DNA from: JBBSIG01 sp038232215
GTDB taxonomy: Bacteria > Actinomycetota > Thermoleophilia > Gaiellales > Gaiellaceae
Reading direction: 5' to 3'
Length of the DNA: 7,714 nucleotides
Assembly: GCA_038232215.1 (NCBI GenBank)
Contig: JBBSIG010000123.1
Span: forward strand, 1 to 7,714
The notes below the pieces were generated by a model. The model worked only from the letters and a program-made list of their open reading frames with translations. It was not told the DNA's origin and did no database searches. Below are positions 1-4,693 of the stretch, in pieces. Both the position numbers and the translations under genes were made by a program. Position 1 is the first letter of the stretch, and every line of letters starts with the position of its first letter.

Positions 1-1
1 C

Positions 2-109
2 AACCGCCGCGGCTCCAAGCACCGCCGTCTGCTCTTCTACCGACTCCTCGAGCAGGCGATGCAGACCGAGCCGAGAGCACTGGCGAGGATCAGCGGGGGC
101 ACCTCATAG
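2..109 (+). CDS. C-terminal end of an unidentified protein (5' end outside the window)
   Basis: The second forward frame is open from the window edge to a TAG at 107-109 and gives about 35 residues. They include a basic, aromatic helix-like stretch, KHRRLLFYRLLEQAMQ, followed by a short polar tail ending in SGGTS. The stretch reads like real protein rather than a shadow, but it is too short to place in a family. A basic C-terminal tail beside a truncated neighbour would suit a transposase, so a mobile element is one possible source; that is inference only. The gene converges on the broken secreted-protein gene at 182-375. No Shine-Dalgarno site or start can be assessed because the gene enters from outside. 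Confidence 0.45.
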   Translation, partial: NRRGSKHRRLLFYRLLEQAMQTEPRALARISGGTS

Positions 110-181
110 CGCCCCGATTCGCGACACCCGCCACGAAGGACCGTGACGTGCGCGGCTGCCGGAACGAGGTACGTCAGGAGG

Positions 182-375
182 CTTTCGCGCCAGCGACCTT
201 ACGTGGCCGAACAGCACGATCTCCCGCGGCGACGCGAACGGCGGCGCCGGGACGAAGGGGGAGGGGCCTTCGCGAGCCCGGAGCCGGCGGCCGGCGCGGC
301 CGGCAGCCGCGCGGATGCGACGACCGCTGCTCCGAGAATCGCAACAGCCCCGAGGGCTCCGAGCGACCGTCTCAT
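182..375 (-). pseudogene. Secreted protein fragment, frameshifted and 3'-truncated
   Basis: An ATG at 375-373 follows a good Shine-Dalgarno site (GGGAGG, four bases before the ATG). It opens a clear signal peptide, MRRSLGALGAVAILGAAVV, with an Ala-rich cleavage region. That frame then turns into an Arg/Ser-rich nonsense tail and stops at 199-201. From about position 266 the neighbouring minus frame reads much more naturally: PFVPAPPFASPREIVLFGHV, then RSLARK. The switch falls at a run of G (plus strand 257-266), so a one-base indel there would join the two halves. After RSLARK, at about 182, no frame continues sensibly. The fragment therefore looks both frameshifted and cut off. EIVLFGHVRS resembles a beta-strand of a small secreted domain; I do not recognise the family. 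It is the last gene of the unit with 418-726 and the transpeptidase. Confidence 0.55.
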
Positions 376-379
376 TGCG

Positions 380-385
380 CCTCCC
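380..385 (-). promoter_or_regulatory. Shine-Dalgarno site of the broken secreted-protein gene
   Basis: The minus strand reads GGGAGG, then CGCA, then ATG at 375. This supports 375 as a once-real start, although the longer open frame in that area begins at 421 in a different frame. Confidence 0.5.
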
Positions 386-417
386 GTGAGGTAGGAGAGC
401 CCGGGTGCCCGCCCGCG

Positions 418-726
418 TCAAGCCAAGCCAGGATCGCGGTCCTCCCCCGCGCCCTTCTTCAACGCGCTTCGCGTCCGCTTGGCCGCCGGCCGGGTCGCGC
501 GGCCGGGGTCGGAGAGCTCCGAGACCTGCTGCTCGAGCTTCGCCACCCGCCCCTCGAGCGCGTCGAGCCCGAGGAGCCGCCGCTGCATCTCGTCCATCCG
601 GTTCCGCATCGAGTTGAGCGCGCCGAGCAGCGTCTCGCCGCCCGGCACCTCGGCGAGCCGCTGGATCGCCTCCTCCCCAGCGTCGGCCAGCCGTCCGATC
701 AGGTTCTTCTGCGCTTGCTTCGCCAT
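418..726 (-). CDS. Small coiled-coil protein with a basic tail
   Basis: This is a 102-residue soluble protein with no signal peptide or membrane span. Residues about 1-35 (MAKQAQKNLIGRLADAGEEA and onward) form an amphipathic helix. Residues about 38-75 form a heptad-like coiled coil (MRNRMDEMQRRLLGLDALEG, then RVAKLEQQVSEL). The last 25 or so residues are Lys/Arg/Ala-rich (PAAKRTRSALKKG). The layout recalls phasin-like or nucleoid-associated small helical proteins of actinobacteria, but no family can be named with confidence. ATG 726 is chosen over the longer frame from 837 because GGAAGGAG lies eight bases before it and the extra 37 residues look non-coding and would overlap the transpeptidase. 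It begins 25 bases after the transpeptidase stop, so co-transcription is likely. Confidence 0.8.
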   Translation of the reverse strand: MAKQAQKNLIGRLADAGEEAIQRLAEVPGGETLLGALNSMRNRMDEMQRRLLGLDALEGRVAKLEQQVSELSDPGRATRPAAKRTRSALKKGAGEDRDPGLA

Positions 727-734
727 GCTTCCTG

Positions 735-742
735 CTCCTTCC
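735..742 (-). promoter_or_regulatory. Ribosome binding site deciding the start at 726
   Basis: GGAAGGAG on the minus strand ends eight bases before ATG 726. It fixes the start within a longer open frame and lies in the 25-base gap after the transpeptidase stop. Confidence 0.65.
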
Positions 743-751
743 GTGGTCGAG

Positions 752-1504
752 TCAACGGCGGATCGTGACCGGCGTCCCGGCGAGCGCGAGCCGAAAGAGG
801 CGCTTCGCCGCGTCGTTCCGGAGTCGGATGCACCCATTCGACACCGATCGCCCGATCGACCACGGCTGATTCGTTCCGTGGATCGCGATCGGGCCGCCCT
901 GCACCCAGCCGGTGAGAACGTCCGAGAACGCCGAGATGCCTACCGCCCCCGGGCCGAAGGGCCCTGTCGGGTCCGTCGGGATCAGCCGCTGGTTGACGTA
1001 GAAACGACCCGTGGGCGTGGGCGTGCCCGGCGAGCCCACCGCCGCGGTGGCGTGCAGGATCGGACGCCCACGCCGGAACAGCGTCACCCGGCGCCGGGAG
1101 AGGTCGACCACGATGCGCGTCGTCACGCGGGTTAGGAAGACGCTGCGGGCAGGCACGTAGCCCGTCGCCCCGTTCGGCCGCAGCGGGAGCTGCACGCGGT
1201 ACCAGCGCGCGCGGCAATCCTTCCCCAGCACGGCCGCCCGGACGCCGAAGACGGTTGAGACGCCGTTGATGTTCAGTCGGTCGAACCTCGCGAGCGGCGC
1301 TCGTCCCGGCGCCCGATACGCGAGAGCGCGCGAGCGGACGACCGCCGCGTACGCCACCCGGCTCGTGCCGACCGCCCGCACCGATCCTGCGGCGCACGCG
1401 TCCGCCTTCTGGCCGCGCCCCGGCTCGACGGCGGCCGCGCCGACGCCGCCGGCCGAGAGAGCGGCGAGCGAGACCGCGAGAGCTACGAGAGCGCGACGCT
1501 GCAT
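752..1504 (-). CDS. Secreted L,D-transpeptidase (YkuD domain) with an SH3-like region
   Basis: This 250-residue exported enzyme is predicted to make 3-3 cross-links in peptidoglycan or to attach proteins to it, acting outside the membrane. Residues 1-25 (MQRRALVALAVSLAALSAGG and onward) form a signal peptide. Residues about 45-125 look like a bacterial SH3-like segment ending RWYRVQLPLRPNGATGYVP. The YkuD catalytic domain fills about 128-250: IVVDLSRRRVTLFRRGR, then GSPGTPTPTGRFYV, then HG at 209-210, and the nucleophile motif SNGCIRLRN with Cys225. The usual SHGC histidine is Asn here, a variant common in this family. The stop lies just after a PVTIRR end, typical for YkuD. ATG 1504 is chosen because it begins the signal peptide; the open frame reaches 1723 but the added part overlaps dinB. 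It is divergent from dinB across 94 bases. Confidence 0.93.
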   Translation of the reverse strand: MQRRALVALAVSLAALSAGGVGAAAVEPGRGQKADACAAGSVRAVGTSRVAYAAVVRSRALAYRAPGRAPLARFDRLNINGVSTVFGVRAAVLGKDCRARWYRVQLPLRPNGATGYVPARSVFLTRVTTRIVVDLSRRRVTLFRRGRPILHATAAVGSPGTPTPTGRFYVNQRLIPTDPTGPFGPGAVGISAFSDVLTGWVQGGPIAIHGTNQPWSIGRSVSNGCIRLRNDAAKRLFRLALAGTPVTIRR

Positions 1505-1598
1505 GCCTGCATTCTGCCGACTTTCGGCGGCGCGAGGCGGCTCCGGGCCCGGTCGGCGGCTCCTCGGATTCTCCGGTCGGCGGTCTACTGTTCGCGAA
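1505..1598. promoter_or_regulatory. Divergent intergenic region between the L,D-transpeptidase and dinB
   Basis: This 94-base gap must carry promoters for both genes. On the plus strand TACTGT (1586-1591) stands seven bases before GTG 1599, the spacing expected for a -10 box of a leaderless transcript. On the minus strand CAGAAT (1516-1511) stands six bases before ATG 1504, a weaker match. A small inverted repeat, GCCGA-CTT-TCGGC (1516-1528), sits beside the latter. No good -35 boxes and no clear Shine-Dalgarno site are visible for either gene. Confidence 0.45.
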
Positions 1599-2663
1599 GT
1601 GATCGTCGCGCACCTCGATCTCGACGCCTTCTTCGCGGCAGTCGAGGAGCTCGAGCAGCCGGAGCTGCGCACGAAGCCGCTCGTCGTCGGGGGCGACCCG
1701 CACGGCCGCGGCGTCGTCGCCACGGCGAACTACGTCGCCAGGCGCTACGGGATCCACTCCGCGATGAGCTGCGCGGAGGCGCTGCGGCGCTGTCCGCAGG
1801 CGGTCTTCGTGCGCCCGCGGCACGCCCTTTACGCGGCCCGCTCGGCCGAGGTCTGGGGCGTCGTTCGGGGTGTCGTGCCGCGGGTCGAGCGCACCGGGCT
1901 CGACGAGGGCTACCTCGACCTCAGCGAGCTGGCGAGGGACTCCCTCGGCGCCCGCGCCCTCGCCGGGGCCGTGCAGACCGCCGTTCGGGCGGCGACCAGC
2001 CTGACGTGCTCGCTGGGAGTGGCCGGCTCGAAGCTCGTCGCCAAGGTGGCGAGCGACCGTCGTAAGCCGGGCGGCGTCACGGTCGTTCGGCCGGGAACGG
2101 AGGCCGCCTTCCTGGCGCCGTTCGCGGTCCGGCTGCTGCCCGGGGTGGGGCCGAAGGCCGAGGCCCGCCTGCATGCCGCGAACGTCACCACGATCGGAGC
2201 GCTCGCGTCCCTCGGCGACGCCGACCTGCGGCGCGTCCTCCCCGGCGCCGGCGGCCGTCTCCTGCGCGAGCGTGCGCGCGGCGTCGATCGCCGCGCGTTC
2301 GCGAGCGACCCGGCGCGCAACCCGTCGATCGGCGCCGAGGAGACGTTCCCCCACGACGTGGCGGATCGCCGGCGGCTGCACGACGAGCTGCGCCGGCTGG
2401 CGAGCCGGGTCGCGGAGCGCCTCGACAATTCCGGCTCGACGGCACGGACGGTCACCACCAAGCTGCGCTACGGGGACTTCTCGATCGTCTCCAGGTCGGT
2501 GACGCTCGAGGTCGCGATCGACGACGCCGGCCTGATCGGCGAGCTCGCCTGCACGCTGCTCGACCGCGCCCTCACCGAGCGGCCCGCTGCGTTGCGGCTC
2601 GTCGGCGTCTCGGTCTCTGGCCTTACCGGACACCGCCAACTCACGCTCGTCCCTGGCGTCTAA
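1599..2663 (+). CDS. dinB: DNA polymerase IV (Y-family translesion polymerase)
   Basis: This 354-residue protein, the usual length for Pol IV, is an error-prone polymerase that copies past damaged bases without proofreading. From GTG 1599 it begins VIVAHLDLDAFFAAVEELEQ, with metal-binding Asp7 and Phe12 at the steric-gate position. The fingers contain VVGGDPHGRGVVATANYVAR. The second metal site is LDEGYLDL (Asp102, Glu103). A helix-hairpin-helix follows (LLPGVGPKAEARLHAANVTT), then the little-finger domain from about residue 240. The tail RQLTLVPGV resembles a degenerate beta-clamp binding motif. All catalytic residues that can be checked are present. The frame is open back to 1266, but residues before 1599 overlap the transpeptidase and do not look like Pol IV. 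No LexA-type operator is seen upstream, so SOS control is not evident. Confidence 0.95.
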   Translation: MIVAHLDLDAFFAAVEELEQPELRTKPLVVGGDPHGRGVVATANYVARRYGIHSAMSCAEALRRCPQAVFVRPRHALYAARSAEVWGVVRGVVPRVERTGLDEGYLDLSELARDSLGARALAGAVQTAVRAATSLTCSLGVAGSKLVAKVASDRRKPGGVTVVRPGTEAAFLAPFAVRLLPGVGPKAEARLHAANVTTIGALASLGDADLRRVLPGAGGRLLRERARGVDRRAFASDPARNPSIGAEETFPHDVADRRRLHDELRRLASRVAERLDNSGSTARTVTTKLRYGDFSIVSRSVTLEVAIDDAGLIGELACTLLDRALTERPAALRLVGVSVSGLTGHRQLTLVPGV

Positions 2664-2692
2664 CCGTTACAGAATGTTCACCGTTCGGTCAC

Positions 2693-2719
2693 TTGCAGGC
2701 CCGAAGGCAGAGCTAGGGT
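2693..2719 (+). promoter_or_regulatory. Promoter-like pair for the small CxxC protein, probably leaderless
   Basis: TTGCAG (2693-2698) and TAGGGT (2714-2719) are separated by 15 bases. The second ends nine bases before ATG 2729, so transcription would start at or very near the start codon. The surrounding stretch from 2663 is markedly AT-richer than its neighbours and holds two ACCGTT copies (2663-2668 and 2680-2685). Confidence 0.5.
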
Positions 2720-2728
2720 GAGCTCGAG

Positions 2729-2890
2729 ATGAGCGCGTCGGTCAGACCGATTCGTCCGCACGAGCACACGGCCGTCACGACGCACGCGTTGAGACAGCGT
2801 GCCGGGGTCCCGTACGAGGTCGAGCGCAAGGTCTGCTCGGCCTGCAGGCGGGTCCTCCACGAGCGGCCGCTCAAGCGCGCATCGGCGTAG
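2729..2890 (+). CDS. Small CxxC (zinc-ribbon-like) protein
   Basis: This 53-residue ORF runs from ATG 2729 to TAG 2890. Its sequence opens MSASVRPIRPHEHTAVTTHA, continues LRQRAGVPYEVERKVCSACR, and ends RVLHERPLKRASA. It has a single CSAC pair (Cys36, Cys39) plus several histidines (His11, His13, His19, His44), enough for a metal site but not a full four-cysteine ribbon. It is basic and has no membrane span. The composition is protein-like and the promoter-like TAGGGT box lies just before the ATG. I infer a small metal-binding, possibly nucleic-acid or partner-binding protein; no function can be assigned. It lies 65 bases after the dinB stop and 80 bases before the thioesterase, on the same strand. 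Confidence 0.7.
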   Translation: MSASVRPIRPHEHTAVTTHALRQRAGVPYEVERKVCSACRRVLHERPLKRASA

Positions 2891-2970
2891 CCGGGCGCGC
2901 CGCCTTCCGGCCGGCCCTGCGCCGACGTCGACAGCACCTCCTCCCGCGCTCCGGCTGAGAGGATGCTCTC

Positions 2971-3384
2971 GTGGAAGGCTTTCGCTTCGCGACCCAGCTC
3001 TCCGTTCGCTTCGCCGAGACGGACGCGCAGGGGATCGCGAACAACGCCGCGTACCTCGTCTGGTTCGAGGTGGCGAGGGTGGCGTACCTCGCCGAGCACG
3101 CGGGGGGCTACTCCCGGCTGCGGGAGCAGAGGATCGAGGCGCTCGTGCTCGAGTCTCACGTGCGCTACGGGCAGCCGGCCCGCTTCGACGATCGCCTGAG
3201 CGTCCACGCGCGCTGCCGGGACGTGCGCGGCGCCCGCTTCCGCTACGACTACGCGGTCGAGCGAGAGGGACGGACGATCGCGGACGGCTGGACCTCGCAC
3301 GCCTGCGTCGACGCGCTCACCTTCAGGCCGAGGCGGATTCCGGATTGGCTCACGAAAGCGATCGCGATTGCGGAGGCTGCCTGA
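2971..3384 (+). CDS. Acyl-CoA thioesterase, YbgC/FadM-type hot-dog fold (4HBT)
   Basis: This 137-residue cytoplasmic protein matches the usual length of single hot-dog thioesterases, which hydrolyse acyl-CoA thioesters. The signature is near the start: VRFAETDAQGIANNAAYLVW, then FEVARVAYL. Asp18 sits at the catalytic-acid position of the YbgC group, with Asn24/Asn25, Tyr28 and Glu33 at the conserved helix positions. Later strands LVLESHVRYGQPARFDDRL and FRYDYAVEREGRTIADGWTS follow the fold closely. Substrate chain length or aryl preference cannot be told. GTG 2971 is the only sensible start; GAGAGGA ends seven bases before it, and GAGAG-GATG-CTCTC could fold over this site. GAGGAT six bases before the GTG could also act as a weak -10 box. 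It converges on the DivIVA-like gene with 24 bases between stops. Confidence 0.9.
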   Translation: MEGFRFATQLSVRFAETDAQGIANNAAYLVWFEVARVAYLAEHAGGYSRLREQRIEALVLESHVRYGQPARFDDRLSVHARCRDVRGARFRYDYAVEREGRTIADGWTSHACVDALTFRPRRIPDWLTKAIAIAEAA

Positions 3385-3408
3385 GCGATCGCGCCCTACC
3401 AGAGCGGT

Positions 3409-3996
3409 CTACCGGCGGCGCTGCACCTCGAGGGCCTCGACCATCGACTCCGCTTCTTCGCGCTGCGCGCTCGGGCCGACCAGCTCCTCGAGCTGTGCGG
3501 CGATGTCGCGAAGGCCTGCGAGCGCCCGCTGCAGGCGCAGCTCGACGGCCCTGGTCTGCTCGCTGAGCTCGTCGTGGCGCCGCCGCGCACCGGACTCGAT
3601 CCTGCTCGCCATCTCCTCGGCCGCCTCGCGCGTGGCCCGAGCTTGCCCCTCCGCCTCGGCCAGCAGGTTGCGCGTCTCCTCATCCGCCTCCCGCCGCCGC
3701 TGCGATGCATAGGAGTCCCCCGTCTCGCGGATGCCCGCGGCGTACGACTCGGCCTCCCGACGCAGCAGCTCGCTCTCCTGCTCGAGCTGCTGCCGGCGCT
3801 CCGCCGCAGCGTCTTCCGCCTCGCTCCGGATCACGGCCACCTCCTCGTGGGCGTCGGCCCGGATCTGCTCCGCCACCTCCTCGGCGGCTCTCAGGACGCC
3901 CGCGACGCGTTCTCCGACGTCCGCGTAGCTACGCCGCTCGGGCGCCTCCGAGCCGGAGGCCATCTCTGCGACGCGATATGGAGAGGGTTCGGACAC
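3409..3996 (-). CDS. DivIVA-like coiled-coil protein
   Basis: From GTG 3996 this is a 195-residue soluble protein. Residues about 1-27 are a short lead with RRSYADVGERVAG, and residues about 28-185 are a nearly unbroken, charged coiled coil rich in Glu, Ala and Arg (AAEEVAEQIRADAHEEVAV and ATREAAEEMASRIESGARRR). This matches the ATP-synthase-b-like or DivIVA-like helical proteins of actinobacteria that form filaments at poles or septa. The classical DivIVA membrane-binding N-terminus is not evident, so the name is by resemblance only. GTG 3996 is chosen because GGAGGAGG lies six bases before it and a promoter-like pair precedes that. The frame continues upstream without a stop into the membrane protein (to 4650). 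A single 413-residue membrane-anchored coiled-coil protein is the main alternative. Confidence 0.72.
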   Translation of the reverse strand: MSEPSPYRVAEMASGSEAPERRSYADVGERVAGVLRAAEEVAEQIRADAHEEVAVIRSEAEDAAAERRQQLEQESELLRREAESYAAGIRETGDSYASQRRREADEETRNLLAEAEGQARATREAAEEMASRIESGARRRHDELSEQTRAVELRLQRALAGLRDIAAQLEELVGPSAQREEAESMVEALEVQRRR

Positions 3997-4002
3997 CGGG
4001 TT

Positions 4003-4010
4003 CCTCCTCC
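4003..4010 (-). promoter_or_regulatory. Strong Shine-Dalgarno site for GTG 3996
   Basis: GGAGGAGG on the minus strand, six bases before GTG 3996. It is the strongest ribosome site in the window and the main reason to start the coiled-coil gene here inside a longer open frame. Confidence 0.65.
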
Positions 4011-4030
4011 GAGGAGCGACAGGGGGCGAG

Positions 4031-4056
4031 AACCTATCGCATTCCCCCGTCTCCAA
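4031..4056 (-). promoter_or_regulatory. Promoter-like pair ahead of the DivIVA-like gene
   Basis: On the minus strand TTGGAG (4056-4051) and TAGGTT (4036-4031) are 14 bases apart. A start near 4024 would leave a leader of about 28 bases that contains the GGAGGAGG site. The spacer is shorter than the usual 16-18, so this is tentative. Confidence 0.35.
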
Positions 4057-4058
4057 GG

Positions 4059-4120
4059 TAGGGGCCGCTCCAGCAAACCCCTCCGGGCACCCGGCGGGAG
4101 GCGTTCCCGACTCGCCCCTA
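4059..4120. repeat. Inverted repeat and hairpin in the junction of the 413-codon frame
   Basis: TAGGGGC (4059-4065) and GCCCCTA (4114-4120) are exact inverted copies 48 bases apart. Between them CCTCC (4080-4084) and GGAGG (4097-4101) can pair with an inner GGG/CCC. On the minus strand the hairpin is followed by GGTTTGC, a weak terminator-like end. Such structure suits an intergenic stretch better than a protein linker. Confidence 0.3.
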
Positions 4121-4650
4121 GGAGCCTGTCCGGTCGCGCGAGCACGTCCGGCCCGCCTCGCGTCAAGCGACCTCACGCGCGCGGCAAGGAGCGCGTGCTG
4201 GTCGGCGAGCAGCGCGTCGAGATCGGCTCGGCCCGACGCGGGGCCGGATCTCGCCCGCCGGCGGCGCCGCGTGAGGAGGAGGAAGACGGCTCCACTCAGG
4301 AGGACGCCCGCCCCGAGTACGCCCGCCAGGACGAGCGTCGTCGGCCGCCCGTCCCGCTTCGAGCCGGGGCTCGTCGGCTCCACCGGCGTCCGGCTCGACT
4401 TCTCGCCGGGGGCGGGGTCGGGACGCGGCGTCAGGGGGGGAGCCTGACCCAAGCGCGGATTCGGAGGGGGTGGCACGCGCTTGCCGAGCGGGAAGGCACG
4501 CCAGAGCTCACTCGGAGGCTCGACCTTGCTCGGGCCGGGTGCTGCCCGAGCTCCCGGCCCGGCCGCGGCGGCGGCGATCAGCGCCGCACAGGCCGCCGCC
4601 GCCGAGCGGCGGGCGGCTACGGCAACCTTCGGCGGGAGGGCTCGCATCAC
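4118..4650 (-). CDS. Signal-peptide, Pro-rich, single-span membrane protein (3' end unresolved)
   Basis: The frame opens with GTG 4650 then ATG 4647. Residues 1-36 form an Ala-rich signal peptide (RRSAAAACAALIAAAAAGPG), and about 37-102 are an exported Pro-rich stretch (LGKRVPPPPNPRLGQAPPL). About 104-127 are a membrane span (TTLVLAGVLGAGVLLSGAVF, LLL) stopped by TRRRRRAR. A short cytoplasmic helix follows (ADLDALLADQHALLAARVRS). I recognise no family. There is no in-frame stop until 3409. The end given here is the TAG at 4120-4118 in a neighbouring frame and is provisional; that reading would need an indel. Codons after about 4120 are much richer in A/T third positions (GGA, CCT, TTT, GCT, GAT) than those of the flanking genes, so coding probably ceases near there. 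It begins 43 bases after the VanW stop, with TATCGT eight bases before the GTG. Confidence 0.6.
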
Positions 4651-4658
4651 ACGACGCG

Positions 4659-4664
4659 ACGATA
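4659..4664 (-). promoter_or_regulatory. Possible -10 box (TATCGT) before the membrane-protein gene
   Basis: TATCGT on the minus strand lies eight bases before GTG 4650 and eleven before ATG 4647. No Shine-Dalgarno site is visible, which suits a leaderless transcript. Confidence 0.35.
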
Positions 4665-4666
4665 CG

Positions 4667-4682
4667 GCCGGCGTGCGCCGGC
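4667..4682 (-). terminator. Short GC hairpin after the VanW gene
   Basis: GCCGGC-GTGC-GCCGGC forms a 6-bp stem with a 4-base loop, 11 bases after the VanW stop. There is no T-tract, so it is at most a weak or Rho-assisted terminator. Confidence 0.25.
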
Positions 4683-4693
4683 TGCAATGCCTC

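Noticed and set aside
752..1504. Asn in place of His in the transpeptidase SHGC motif as a sign of inactivity
   Set aside because: SNGC variants are common among YkuD proteins; Cys225, His209 and the surrounding motif are intact.
1505..1598. A LexA operator upstream of dinB
   Set aside because: GTTCGCGAA at 1590-1598 hints at half a site, but no GAAC-N4-GTTC type palindrome is present.
699..2639. A 646-residue minus-strand open frame across the transpeptidase and dinB
   Set aside because: Arg/Gly/Asp-rich without domains; it is antisense to dinB and out of frame with the transpeptidase, both of which have full family motifs. High-GC DNA often leaves such stop-free shadows.
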